Assembly (NCBI GenBank): GCA_964540135.1
Contig: CAZILK010000003.1
Location: 1-64,000, forward strand
Direction of reading: 5' to 3'
Length of the DNA: 64,000 nucleotides
Source of the DNA: CAZCAQ01 sp964540135
GTDB taxonomy: Bacteria; Patescibacteriota; WWE3; UBA101185; UBA10185
The notes beneath the pieces are model-generated. The model ran no database searches. It was not told the origin of the DNA and was given only the letters and a program-made list of their open reading frames with translations. This document shows, piece by piece, positions 35,793 through 44,555 of this stretch (its first letter is position 1; the number at the start of each line of letters is the position of its first letter). Both the position numbers and the translations under genes were made by a program.

Positions 35793-36380
35793 ATGACTAA
35801 AACAGAGACTGAAGCTAAGCTAGATTCACAAATCGAACCAACTAATCAGGCATTCGACATACTGGCTAAGTGGTCACTGACTAACATTAGTAAACCAGAA
35901 GACCTGATTAAGCTGAGAGATGAATTACACTCTCACTTAGCTTTTCTCCCTTATGACGGGATAACACAAGAGGAAGAAAAAAGAATTCGGTGGCGTAGAA
36001 CAGGTTCTCAGATATTAAGCGATGGTTTTGTTTATCAAGGAAAAGCGTGTACAGATTTAGTAGTTACGTTTACTACACTTGCTAGAGCTGGGGGAGTAGA
36101 GAATACACATTTTGTAAAACTAAGGAACGCTAAAACCGGCATGGTTCACTCAGTTGGTGAGTTTCTATTGGAAGATGGTTGGTATATTTTTGATGTCGCA
36201 AACAAAGATACAGCACCTGTAAAAGGCCTTATACCGGAGAACGGTCAGTTTGGTCCGCCAAGTAACCCGTATGTTTTATGGAAAAAAGGCAGAGATTCAT
36301 GGGATATTGGGCTTACCGAATATGAGTCAATCAATAAGATTGCAAACACAAGTGAGCTAACAGATACTACAACTGATTAA
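35793..36380 (+). CDS. Transglutaminase-like domain protein
   Basis: A 195-residue cytoplasmic protein with a papain-like triad in the expected order: Cys in YQGKACTDLVVTFTTLAR at the start of a helix, His in GMVHSVGEF and Asp in WYIFDVANKD. This is the core of the transglutaminase-like superfamily, whose bacterial members are proteases, amidases or peptide cross-linking enzymes. It is small, with a helical N-terminal part (residues 1-75). It lies 4 bp after the hydrolase stop and must be co-transcribed with it. Confidence 0.7.
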   Translation: MTKTETEAKLDSQIEPTNQAFDILAKWSLTNISKPEDLIKLRDELHSHLAFLPYDGITQEEEKRIRWRRTGSQILSDGFVYQGKACTDLVVTFTTLARAGGVENTHFVKLRNAKTGMVHSVGEFLLEDGWYIFDVANKDTAPVKGLIPENGQFGPPSNPYVLWKKGRDSWDIGLTEYESINKIANTSELTDTTTD

Positions 36381-36417
36381 TTAGTAATTATGTCTTCTGA
36401 GAGGTTAAAATATTTGC

Positions 36418-37539
36418 TTAGTTACTAAGGTCTAGTGCCTCTTTTGCCTCAACCATATTCACATTGTATTTGTAAGCAAGTTCAAACTCAGCTTTTGCTG
36501 CTTCTAAATTACCTTGGAGTTTATAGATATTGCCACGGATAAGATAAAGCTCTGAAAAAGCCGGGTTTTGATTATTAATTATATTATCAGTTAGAGCAAA
36601 AACTCTCGCATAATTACCGAGTTCAAAATAGGCTTGTATAGGCTCAATCTGGTACCACAAAGCTCTTAATGGAAGGCTGTTTTCCACCTCTTCAAAAGCT
36701 TCAACTGCCCCTTCTAAATTCCCTGTATGATAGAAAGCTACAGATAGGTTTAGTTTTGCATAGATATCAGTTGGATCTAGCTCAAGATCTCGTTTTGCCG
36801 ATATTACTGCTTTTTCCCAAGAGATTTTAGGATCTATCTCATCACCAAGAATTCTTTTTGCAATATCTTCTTTGTCTTTATGAACTAAAACAACATATTC
36901 ATAATTAAACATCCTCCACAAATCCACGAAGTGTGTATAGGAGTAAATTAAATTATGTCCTTGGAGCGAATCATCTTGAAGAAATTCCTCAATTTCATCG
37001 TTATAGCCTTTGACAACTCTGTAATGACCGATATCATCGTACTCGGTTGATCTTGTTCTAGTTATAACTGGAATGTCATCTGCTATAAATCTCTTGATTA
37101 ACTCAATAGAACCGTTTGGTCTGTGAAAAGAAACAAGTCCATACTCCTCAGCTTTTTTTACAATCTCCTCAAGTGTTACCGACTTATCATCATTAATCCC
37201 TTGGGAGTTTTGAAAGGGACGCAACTCATTACCAAGCTCAATTTGATTTTTCTCAATACCGTAATACGATAAAGCCATTGAAAGAGCTGCCGGTCCACAG
37301 TTATTAAATGTCTGGAAAACATGGTAATCGTTGACCAAAGTCTTACTTTTTGGATAAGAGTTCTCTGGGACTTTAGTTTCTACAGGGGGTGTTATTATCT
37401 CTGGTACAGGCTTAACGAGTGTCTCTGTAATAACATTTTCTGGGTTAGGTAATGATATTACGTCTTTTGATCTACTAAATAAAAAGATAATAGCTATGAG
37501 GAACAATACTGCTATTAAAACTAAAACATATCGACTCAT
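36418..37539 (-). CDS. C39-like cysteine peptidase with C-terminal TPRs
   Basis: A 373-residue protein. A signal anchor (YVLVLIAVLFLIAIIFLF) is followed by a Pro/Glu linker. The peptidase_C39-like domain (about 70-210) has catalytic Cys in TFNNCGPAALSMALSYYG, His in DIGHYRVVKGYN and Asp in FLQDDSLQG. TPR-like helical repeats occupy 235-373 (LNLSVAFYHTGNLEGAVEAF, LIRGNIYKLQGNLEAAKAEF). C39-like proteins cleave leader peptides or act on secreted substrates, and the TPRs probably recruit them outside the membrane. TAAAAT lies 6 nt before the ATG. Confidence 0.8.
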   Translation of the reverse strand: MSRYVLVLIAVLFLIAIIFLFSRSKDVISLPNPENVITETLVKPVPEIITPPVETKVPENSYPKSKTLVNDYHVFQTFNNCGPAALSMALSYYGIEKNQIELGNELRPFQNSQGINDDKSVTLEEIVKKAEEYGLVSFHRPNGSIELIKRFIADDIPVITRTRSTEYDDIGHYRVVKGYNDEIEEFLQDDSLQGHNLIYSYTHFVDLWRMFNYEYVVLVHKDKEDIAKRILGDEIDPKISWEKAVISAKRDLELDPTDIYAKLNLSVAFYHTGNLEGAVEAFEEVENSLPLRALWYQIEPIQAYFELGNYARVFALTDNIINNQNPAFSELYLIRGNIYKLQGNLEAAKAEFELAYKYNVNMVEAKEALDLSN

Positions 37540-37545
37540 TGTCTA

Positions 37546-37551
37546 ATTTTA
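37546..37551 (-). promoter_or_regulatory. -10 box of leaderless C39-like gene
   Basis: Minus-strand TAAAAT, 6 nt, then ATG at 37539. Confidence 0.5.
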
Positions 37552-37613
37552 CCAAAATAACAAGGTGTTAGTATTTAAGCTTAGCGCACTTCATATAACT
37601 TATTTTGTGTGTC

Positions 37614-38867
37614 ATGATTAATTCAATGACTAATCCTTTTTTACAAAATAAAGCTGTCTTACCAATTGGCGTTTTCTCAGTTCTGATGTTTCTAGTCTCG
37701 TTTGGGGATGCAATCATGTCTTATGTAACACCAGTTCATATAGAAGAGAGTTTAAAAGATCCCTTCCTTGTTGGTATTATCCTTTCTTTATCTTCATTCT
37801 TTGGTATCTTTTTTGATATCTTTGTGGGAGAAAAACTCGGGTCAAGAACATACAGATTCTTCTTAGTCACAACACTGTTTTTTGCAGCTCTTTTCCCACT
37901 AAGCTTTTTATTATTACCAAAGATTTCTCTAAGTTTTATTTTTGCCATGGTTGTATGGTCTATTTATTACGAACTAAGAAACTACTCTAAGTATAATTTT
38001 GTTCATAATTTTGTTGAAGTTAAGTCCCATACAAAAGCTTTTTCTGTAATCAATACTTTTCAATGGAGTGCTTATATGGCAGGACCGCTTGTTGCAGTTT
38101 ATCTACTAGATAGGCACGTTAACTCACCGTTTATTACAGTTATTGGGATTGTTATAGCAGCTTCGGTGTTCTATCTATTGTTAAATAAGAAGCTAACTAC
38201 AAAAACACATAAAGGCTCGGTAAGTCTTTCAAAGAAATCACTCGTTAAAGAGTTAAAGATACTTAAAATACTAACCAAAAGAACTTGGCCCCTTCTTCTT
38301 TTCAATTTTGCAGTAATACTTCTTGATGTAAGTTTTTGGACAACGGGTATTTTATACGCAGAAAAACTGCGTGCAGAAAGCTACTTGGGAAGCTTTTTTA
38401 TGACTGTGTTTGGTATCCCTGCTTTATTTGTGGGTTTGTTAGCACCTTTTGCCCTAAGGTCACTTGGAAAGAAAAGAGCTGCTTTTGTATTTGGCATCCT
38501 CGCAGGTATAACTCTTTTTTTAGTAGGGTTGTCGTCAAACATTCTGGTTATTTTAGGAACAGTGCTGCTTTGCTCTACATTTAGCGGAATTAGCATCATT
38601 TTAATTGATGCAATACTTGAAGACTTCGTTTCAAGGTTAAAAGCTGAAGGCAACGATCTTGTAAGCGCGAATGAGATATCAATAAACCTTGCGTATGCAA
38701 TAGGCCCAGTTGTACTTGGATTCATTTCTAAATATTTTAATTACGAAGCAACATTCATTTTTGTAGGAAGTTTTCTTGTTGTCGTTGCCATCACAGCTCT
38801 TCTAATAACACCTCGTAAAATCAAGATGCCCCAAAAAGAACTTAGTACTATAATGGATTCAATTTAA
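37614..38867 (+). CDS. Major facilitator superfamily transporter
   Basis: About 417 residues with 12 hydrophobic segments in two halves, the MFS plan. A polar, basic loop (LNKKLTTKTHKGSVSLSKKS) separates TM6 and TM7. The substrate is unknown; there is no drug-efflux or sugar-porter signature I can read. Three starts are possible: TTG 37605, ATG 37614 and ATG 37626. The second is used here, without a ribosome-binding site to support it. The stop overlaps the pyrD start by one base (TAATG), so the two are translationally coupled. Confidence 0.8.
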   Translation: MINSMTNPFLQNKAVLPIGVFSVLMFLVSFGDAIMSYVTPVHIEESLKDPFLVGIILSLSSFFGIFFDIFVGEKLGSRTYRFFLVTTLFFAALFPLSFLLLPKISLSFIFAMVVWSIYYELRNYSKYNFVHNFVEVKSHTKAFSVINTFQWSAYMAGPLVAVYLLDRHVNSPFITVIGIVIAASVFYLLLNKKLTTKTHKGSVSLSKKSLVKELKILKILTKRTWPLLLFNFAVILLDVSFWTTGILYAEKLRAESYLGSFFMTVFGIPALFVGLLAPFALRSLGKKRAAFVFGILAGITLFLVGLSSNILVILGTVLLCSTFSGISIILIDAILEDFVSRLKAEGNDLVSANEISINLAYAIGPVVLGFISKYFNYEATFIFVGSFLVVVAITALLITPRKIKMPQKELSTIMDSI

Positions 38868-39964
38868 TGTATAAGATCGCCAAAGAAATACTGTTTAAAA
38901 TAGATGCGGAAAAAGTTCATGAGAATGTACTAAACATCGGAGAACTTTGTGGAAATCTACCTGCTGTTCCAGCGGTACTTAGTAGCTTATACAGTTTTAG
39001 CGATAAAAGACTAACCCAAACAATAAATGGAATTGAGTTCAAAAACCCTGTCGGGCTTGCTGCAGGTTTTGATTACGATGCAAAGCTTACTCAGATTCTC
39101 CCAAGTATAGGTTTTGGTTTTGAAACAATCGGCACTGTTACAAACATGCCGTATGAGGGAAATCCTTACCCAAGACTTGGAAGATTACCTAAATCAAAAT
39201 CACTTCTTGTAAATAAAGGCTTTAAGAGCAAGGGCGCTCACAACATAAGTAGTAAGCTATCAAATAAAAGCTTTGAGATACCAATCGGAGTTAGTATTGG
39301 AAGAACTAATTCATCCCTCCTGCAAACTCAAGAACAAAGTGTCTCAGATATCATCCAGGCCTTTACTGTATTTGAGCAAAGTAATCTAAATATTAGCTAT
39401 TATGAACTAAACGTAAGTTGTCCAAACCTTATTCATGGAAATACAAAGATAACTTTTTATTCAAAAGAAAATCTGGAACAACTCCTTAGTGAGGTAGACA
39501 AACTTCATATCTTAAAACCAGTCTTTGTAAAAATGCCAATCATACTTTCAAATGATTTGGTTCTTGAAATGCTTCAAGTAATCTCAGACCACAAACTAAC
39601 AGGAGTTGTTTTTGGCAATCTTGAAACAAATAAAGATAATCCGGCAATAATACCTGCCGAGGCAGCTGTTTTTAAAATGGGTAATTTTAGTGGTAAACCT
39701 ACATTTAATAGATCAAACGAACTAATTGAACTTGCATATAAAAACTTTGGTAAAACACTCAAAGTTGTTGGATGCGGTGGAATATTTAGCGCACGAGATG
39801 CTTTTGAAAAAATAAGCAGGGGAGCTACTCTTCTTGAACTTATAACAGGCATGATCTTTGAAGGACCCGCACTTATTAAAAACATTAACAAAGGGCTTAT
39901 TAAAGAAATTGAGGCACGTGGCTTTACTAATATATATCAAGCTATTGGATGTAATGTTAAGTAA
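38867..39964 (+). CDS. pyrD: Dihydroorotate dehydrogenase, class 2-like
   Basis: A 365-residue FMN enzyme that oxidises dihydroorotate to orotate in pyrimidine synthesis. The N-terminal extension (MYKIAKEILFKIDAEKVHEN) is the membrane-associating helix of class 2, quinone-linked enzymes. FMN contacts include VGLAAGFDYDA and VVGCGGIFSARDAFEKI. SLLVNKGF is at the expected substrate/FMN position. The catalytic-base motif reads NVSCPN, with Cys where class 2 enzymes have Ser (NxSSPN) and class 1 enzymes have Cys. No other pyr gene is in this window. It is coupled to the MFS gene by a TAATG overlap. Confidence 0.9.
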   Translation: MYKIAKEILFKIDAEKVHENVLNIGELCGNLPAVPAVLSSLYSFSDKRLTQTINGIEFKNPVGLAAGFDYDAKLTQILPSIGFGFETIGTVTNMPYEGNPYPRLGRLPKSKSLLVNKGFKSKGAHNISSKLSNKSFEIPIGVSIGRTNSSLLQTQEQSVSDIIQAFTVFEQSNLNISYYELNVSCPNLIHGNTKITFYSKENLEQLLSEVDKLHILKPVFVKMPIILSNDLVLEMLQVISDHKLTGVVFGNLETNKDNPAIIPAEAAVFKMGNFSGKPTFNRSNELIELAYKNFGKTLKVVGCGGIFSARDAFEKISRGATLLELITGMIFEGPALIKNINKGLIKEIEARGFTNIYQAIGCNVK

Positions 39965-39989
39965 TACTTGAATATCCAGACTGCATAAT

Positions 39990-39995
39990 TATAAT
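39990..39995 (+). promoter_or_regulatory. -10 box of leaderless gene at 40002
   Basis: TATAAT, 6 nt, then GTG at 40002. This supports the GTG as the true start. Confidence 0.6.
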
Positions 39996-40001
39996 TAAAC
40001 A

Positions 40002-40937
40002 GTGTCCCAAATAGAACCCGAACAGATAGATGTAAAAGAGATCGAGGCTAAAACTATCCTTACTAAGTGCGGTATTCCTGGAATTGATTATGTAATCAAC
40101 CCTTACACAGGCTGTCGCTTTGGCTGCACTTATTGCTATGCAAGTTTTATGGGTAAGTTCCTACAAGATAAAAAGATTTCTGATTGGGGAAACTATGTTT
40201 ACATAAAAACAAACGCACCTACACTCCTAGCAAAAGAGATTAAAAAGCTCAAAAATAAAGGAGAAGGGCTTGAGATATTTTTAAGCTCAGTTACCGATCC
40301 TTATCAAGGTCTTGAAGCCAAATACAAGCTTACAAGACAGTGCCTTGAAGTAATAATAAACTCTGGGTTTAAAGGCTTTGTCTCAATACTCACTAAATCA
40401 AATTTGGTCTTAAGAGACATTGATCTTTTTAAACAACTAAATTGTGCGGTTGGACTTACTGTCACCTCAACAGATGATGGGGTATCAAGATATTTTGAAA
40501 AGTTTGCTCCAAATGTGAATGATAGATTTAAAGCTCTCAAAGAGCTAAACGAACAGGGGATTAAAACCTATGCTTTTATAGGTCCTCTCCTTCCACACTT
40601 TGTTGCATTTAAAGATAATCTAGAAAGTATATTTGTCAGACTTGAAGAAGTTGGAACAAAAGATATCTTTGTTGAGCATCTAAATCTATCTAGCTATATC
40701 AAGACAAGACTTCTAACTGAAATGGGGGATACAGAACCTGAGGTTATTGAAAAATTCTATAGTTCTCAAAGTATTGAATACAGAAAAGCGCTAGAAAGCC
40801 TAGTTAATGAACTTGTTAAAAGATATAAAATGCACCTACTTACTGGAGGAACTATCTTTCACAAAGAGTATCAAAAGAGCGCTGAAACAACTAAAGACAG
40901 GGCTGGAACTTTAGAGAAACTGATTGAGTCTGCCTAA
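40002..40937 (+). CDS. Radical SAM protein (spore photoproduct lyase-like / Rv2578c-like)
   Basis: A 311-residue cytoplasmic protein. The Fe4S4-binding CxxxCxxC motif is in NPYTGCRFGCTYCYASFM, and the FLSSVTDPYQGLEAKYKLTR segment is typical of the group annotated as SPL-family or Rv2578c-like radical SAM proteins. Later parts of the TIM-barrel read VSILTKSNLVLRDIDL and YAFIGPLLP. The cellular substrate is unknown; homologues are widespread and not limited to spore formers. GTG is chosen as start from the -10 spacing. Confidence 0.85.
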   Translation: MSQIEPEQIDVKEIEAKTILTKCGIPGIDYVINPYTGCRFGCTYCYASFMGKFLQDKKISDWGNYVYIKTNAPTLLAKEIKKLKNKGEGLEIFLSSVTDPYQGLEAKYKLTRQCLEVIINSGFKGFVSILTKSNLVLRDIDLFKQLNCAVGLTVTSTDDGVSRYFEKFAPNVNDRFKALKELNEQGIKTYAFIGPLLPHFVAFKDNLESIFVRLEEVGTKDIFVEHLNLSSYIKTRLLTEMGDTEPEVIEKFYSSQSIEYRKALESLVNELVKRYKMHLLTGGTIFHKEYQKSAETTKDRAGTLEKLIESA

Positions 40938-40949
40938 TTAACCCACTTA

Positions 40950-40979
40950 TTGAATAATTAACACTATTTAAGGTAAAAT
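40950..40979 (+). promoter_or_regulatory. Promoter of the tRNA-Arg/tRNA-Leu pair
   Basis: TTGAAT at 40950-40955 and TAAAAT at 40974-40979, spaced 18 bp, lie just before the tRNA-Arg gene. The two tRNAs are 15 bp apart and probably share this promoter. Confidence 0.55.
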
Positions 40980-41000
40980 ACTGCGGTACAGCAGTTTGAT

Positions 41001-41076
41001 GCGCCTGTAGCTCAGCGGATAGAGCAGTTCCCTTCTAAGGAAAAGGTCGGGGGTTCGATTCCCTCCAGGCGCACCA
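41001..41076 (+). tRNA. tRNA-Arg (UCU)
   Basis: A 76-nt cloverleaf with acceptor GCGCCTG/CAGGCGC, anticodon loop CTTCTAA (anticodon TCT), T-arm GGTTCGATTCC, discriminator A and an encoded CCA. Confidence 0.97.
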
Positions 41077-41091
41077 TATATCTATATTCAT

Positions 41092-41178
41092 GGGCGAGTG
41101 GCGGAATCGGTATACGCGGTAGACTTAAAATCTGCTGACCGCAAGGTCATGAGGGTTCAAGTCCCTCCTCGCCCACCA
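41092..41178 (+). tRNA. tRNA-Leu (UAA)
   Basis: An 87-nt class II tRNA with a long variable arm. Acceptor GGGCGAG/CTCGCCC, anticodon loop ACTTAAAAT (anticodon TAA), encoded CCA. Confidence 0.97.
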
Positions 41179-41240
41179 TAACTTTCTAACCGCCCGCAAG
41201 TATTTGAGTTATTGGTAGCTTAATATTTATACGATAGAGC

Positions 41241-42575
41241 ATGGAAACTTTAGTAACCTTAGTAGCCTTTATAATCCTTATCCGCGGGGTAATTACACTA
41301 TTCACACTCTTCTCTAGTTTGACTTGGCTTAAAAGAAATTGTTTAAGTAGTAAAGAAAGCGAACCAAATACAATACATCCTAATGTTTATATTCTTATAC
41401 CGGCTTTAAGAGAACAGAAAAATATTATTGAAACGGTAAAATACTTATACAAACACTTTGCTGCTCCCAATGTTAAATTTGTTGTTGTAACTACTCAAAG
41501 AGAGTTTGAAATACCGTTTGACGGTGCGTCTACAAATACTCTGGTCACTAATTATATACGACAAGAAAGGATTGCTCATTCTGTATCGTGTGTAGATTAC
41601 CCTAAGAAAAAAGGGAACATGGCGAGTCAGTTAAATTTTGTTGTAAAGAACATAGAAGACGATAACGCGTTTATAGTTGTTTATAACGCCGATTCTAGGC
41701 CAGCTACAAACACTCTTACAAATTTCTATCACCTCCTAAGCAGGCATCCTGAAGCTAAAGTCTTTCAGCAATCAGCAACATTTTTAAAAAATTTCACGAA
41801 TCTAAATATCTTCTTAAAAACGCAAGCGATTTGGCAAACAAGGTGGACACTCGCACACGAAATGCCTAGACTAATCAGACAGTCAAGCTCAAAGTCTCAA
41901 GCTATAAGAACCTATGCTAATGTAAATTGCGTAGGACATGGCCTCTTCATAAAGCTTGCAGAGTTAAAAAAGATAGGTTTGTTTTCCGAGAAGATGATGA
42001 ATGAGGATACTTTTCTTGCTTATCTACTAAGGTCTAGAGGTCTTAACATCTACCCAATTCCAGGTTTAGAACTTTCAGACTCCCCAACAACGATAAAAAG
42101 TCTTTGGAAGCAAAAATATGTATGGTATTGGGGTCCTATGCAGTATCCTAAGTATCTTTTATATGTGTTAAAAAATTGTAAAGATTTGGGCATTAGAAAT
42201 ATGTATATCCCAATAATTTTATTTATCCAGGGAATGATATCGGCAACTGCTTGGATTATTTCTGCACCTCTAGTCTTACTACTACTACTTAGTCCTATCT
42301 TTGTAGACGGTTGGTTGGTGTCACTTTCATATACAGCTCTGGTTGTGTACGGACCTTTACAAGCAGCGATAGTTTACTTGTACTCGCCGCTAATAATTAA
42401 GAATTCGGAGTCTCAAAAGTTCACAAAAGAGTCGCTTTTAACATTTTTAGGTGTTATCTCACTATGCATTCCTGCAGTAATATTTCATGGAATACCGCCA
42501 TACTTTTCTCTTTTTAACGAGCTAAAACATTCTTTAACCGGTAAAGAAGTGTATAAACCTAAGACAGAGAATTAA
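41241..42575 (+). CDS. Membrane glycosyltransferase family 2
   Basis: A 444-residue protein. An N-terminal membrane segment is followed by a cytoplasmic GT-A domain: VYILIPALREQKNIIETV, VYNADSRPATNTL at the DXD position, and VGHGLFIKLAEL with MMNEDTFLAYLL as the ED acceptor site. It ends in three to four membrane segments after about 330. SLWKQKYVWYWGP resembles the QxxRW region of processive GT2 enzymes such as hyaluronan or cellulose synthase, but the exact motif is not there. It probably makes or exports a surface glycan. TATACG/TACGAT just upstream may be the -10. Confidence 0.8.
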   Translation: METLVTLVAFIILIRGVITLFTLFSSLTWLKRNCLSSKESEPNTIHPNVYILIPALREQKNIIETVKYLYKHFAAPNVKFVVVTTQREFEIPFDGASTNTLVTNYIRQERIAHSVSCVDYPKKKGNMASQLNFVVKNIEDDNAFIVVYNADSRPATNTLTNFYHLLSRHPEAKVFQQSATFLKNFTNLNIFLKTQAIWQTRWTLAHEMPRLIRQSSSKSQAIRTYANVNCVGHGLFIKLAELKKIGLFSEKMMNEDTFLAYLLRSRGLNIYPIPGLELSDSPTTIKSLWKQKYVWYWGPMQYPKYLLYVLKNCKDLGIRNMYIPIILFIQGMISATAWIISAPLVLLLLLSPIFVDGWLVSLSYTALVVYGPLQAAIVYLYSPLIIKNSESQKFTKESLLTFLGVISLCIPAVIFHGIPPYFSLFNELKHSLTGKEVYKPKTEN

Positions 42576-43218
42576 TGGTCTTTAAAACAGAGCTGTATAC
42601 ATCCTCTGCACTTTTATTAGCATTTAGGATAGTTACAAAACTGGGAAATTCGTTTTCTAGATTAACAAAAAATTCCTTAAACTTGAAATTAAACCCCTGA
42701 GTGAGTAGAAAATCAGCTATCCAAACTCCTGCCGCCGCCGCTCTCCTTTTAGCCTCATCCAGCTCAATGTCTAGATAAATTACATGTTTTGGTAAAATAA
42801 ACTCTTGGTTTTTATCAATAATATTATCAATAACTGAGTCACTAATATCAAAACCTGTGCTTTCACAAGCCCCATGCTCAAAAGCTATAAGTGAGAAAAT
42901 ACTCCTGTCAACTAACGCAGTACCTGTAAAATCACTATCTCTTAGGACTTTAGATCTTTGTGATTCCAGCCTTAAGAAAAAATCACTATTTTGCATTGCT
43001 TCGTCTGCGTCTTTTGGTGGAAATTCTGGAAAGTCTATTTTGGGAGTATCAACATAACTTGAGTATTCTTGTATTCCTAATTTCCCGTCTTTGCTGTACT
43101 TGTCTATGATCGTGGACTTGCCAGCTCTTACCTGTCCTTCTAGTGCCACAACCTTTACCCCGTCCTCCCCAGAATTGGTGCAAAGATCAACTAGTTTTCT
43201 TAAATTTCCCGAATACAT
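42559..43218 (-). CDS. P-loop nucleoside/nucleotide kinase-like protein
   Basis: A 219-residue soluble protein with a Walker A loop (VVALEGQVRAGKSTIIDKY) and, in the middle, ALVDRSIFSLIAFEHG, which resembles the DRS/DRY region of deoxynucleoside and thymidylate kinases. VIYLDIELDEAKRRAAA matches the LID-proximal strand and helix of that fold. It most likely phosphorylates a nucleoside or nucleotide, but the substrate cannot be named. It is convergent with the GT2 gene, with a 17-bp overlap, and divergent from the aminotransferase gene. Confidence 0.7.
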   Translation of the reverse strand: MYSGNLRKLVDLCTNSGEDGVKVVALEGQVRAGKSTIIDKYSKDGKLGIQEYSSYVDTPKIDFPEFPPKDADEAMQNSDFFLRLESQRSKVLRDSDFTGTALVDRSIFSLIAFEHGACESTGFDISDSVIDNIIDKNQEFILPKHVIYLDIELDEAKRRAAAAGVWIADFLLTQGFNFKFKEFFVNLENEFPSFVTILNANKSAEDVYSSVLKTINSLS

Positions 43219-43309
43219 TACCTAAAGTTTAACACCTCTTGAGCAATGTGGCATATAGAATCTTACGACTATAGCTGGCTGGTTGTTAAGAGTAATCACG
43301 CGCTCAGTG

Positions 43310-43315
43310 TATAAT
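43310..43315 (+). promoter_or_regulatory. -10 box of leaderless gene at 43323
   Basis: TATAAT, 7 nt, then ATG at 43323. No ribosome-binding site. Confidence 0.6.
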
Positions 43316-43322
43316 AAGTCTC

Positions 43323-44405
43323 ATGGAAAACTCATTGATAGCATCTAGTCTTGATAAATTCATTGGGAGCGGAATGATGGACTATGCTTACATGGAAAAT
43401 AGACATTTTTCTTATGACTTATCACTGGGGGTTAATCCGTTAGGCTGCTCACCAAAAGTGCTAGCTCACTACAAGACTAAAGATATTGATTTTTCAAACT
43501 ACTGCGCTGTAACATCTGAGGAGTTAAGACAAAAGATTGCCAAGACTTATAATTTTAAATCAACTAATGTGTTACTTGGAGCAGGGGTTAGTGAACTACT
43601 TCATGTAGCCTACTTAACTTTCATGAATCCAGGCGATGAAGTTATCGTGCCGGAAATTAGCTTTCCTCCTTTTGAATTCTTAGCAATACTTACTCACGGT
43701 CAAACAAAGTTCATCTCTTTCACAGATAAGCTTGACATTGATTTAGATAAGGTACAATCGCAAGTACGCTCTAACACAAAGATAGTAGTACTTTGTAATC
43801 CTAATAACCCAACAGGTAAGCAAATTGATCTTGCCAAAACTGCTGGTTTGATTTCTAAAAATCCAAATATAGTATTTTTAATAGATGAGGCAAACATAGA
43901 TTTTGGTGGCATTTCGTTACTTCCTTTTGTACATAAATACACAAATATCTTGGTCTTTAGATCTTTCTCGAAGGGTTTTGGATTAGCTGGCTTAAGAGTA
44001 GGTTTTGTTTTTGGTGCTGAAAAGTTAATATACGCTATGCAAAGAAGACAAACACCTTTTATGGTAAACGTGTTCGGGCAAGAGCTTTCACAAATAGCTC
44101 TTGATGATCTAGAGTTTCTAAAAGTTACAAAAGATTACTGTATTACAGAGCGAAAATTTATAGAAACAGAACTTACTAAACTTGGGTTTGAATTTATTGA
44201 CTCAGATTCAAATTATTTATTAGTTAACATCAGTTCTAAATTTAAGGATTCTAAATCCTTTATCTATGAGCTCAATAAAAAAGATGCAAACGCTGTTGAT
44301 GGCAATGACTTCAAGGGTTTAGAAGGAAAATATATCAGATTGTCGCCACGTAAACATGAGATAAACTCTAAGTTTATCCAAATAGTAAGAGAAATCACCC
44401 TGTAA
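43323..44405 (+). CDS. PLP-dependent class I/II aminotransferase (HisC-like)
   Basis: A 360-residue fold-type I aminotransferase close to histidinol-phosphate aminotransferase. It has FDYDLSLGVNPLGCSP-style N-terminal region, VLLGAGVSELLHVAY, VVLCNPNNPTGKQ, FLIDEANIDFGG, and the Schiff-base lysine in FRSFSKGFGLAGLRVGF. The YIRLSPRKHEIN end carries the carboxylate-binding Arg. There are no other his genes here, so it may act on another amino acid or on a cobamide or phosphonate-like substrate. It is probably monocistronic. Confidence 0.85.
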   Translation: MENSLIASSLDKFIGSGMMDYAYMENRHFSYDLSLGVNPLGCSPKVLAHYKTKDIDFSNYCAVTSEELRQKIAKTYNFKSTNVLLGAGVSELLHVAYLTFMNPGDEVIVPEISFPPFEFLAILTHGQTKFISFTDKLDIDLDKVQSQVRSNTKIVVLCNPNNPTGKQIDLAKTAGLISKNPNIVFLIDEANIDFGGISLLPFVHKYTNILVFRSFSKGFGLAGLRVGFVFGAEKLIYAMQRRQTPFMVNVFGQELSQIALDDLEFLKVTKDYCITERKFIETELTKLGFEFIDSDSNYLLVNISSKFKDSKSFIYELNKKDANAVDGNDFKGLEGKYIRLSPRKHEINSKFIQIVREITL

Positions 44406-44501
44406 AATAGTTTACGTATCATGAGAGATTAACAAACACGGTTCTTGACTGAAGAAATAATTAATAATATGTTTCCTGTCTTTTTTCCGTCCATTTTATT
44501 C

Positions 44502-44537
44502 TTGACAAAAATTAATTTTTTAGATATTAATTTTTTT
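44502..44537 (+). promoter_or_regulatory. Sigma-70 promoter with direct repeats before hsp20
   Basis: TTGACA at 44502-44507 and TATTAA at 44525-44530 are spaced exactly 17 bp, the best-formed promoter in the window. Two direct repeats of ATTAATTTTTT (44511-44521 and 44526-44536) cover the spacer and the -10 box and could be a regulator site. No CIRCE element is present. Confidence 0.75.
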
Positions 44538-44555
44538 ACAAGGAGGTGATTAGTG

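Noticed and set aside
44406..44552. CIRCE heat-shock operator
   Set aside because: No TTAGCACTC/GAGTGCTAA inverted repeat is present before hsp20.
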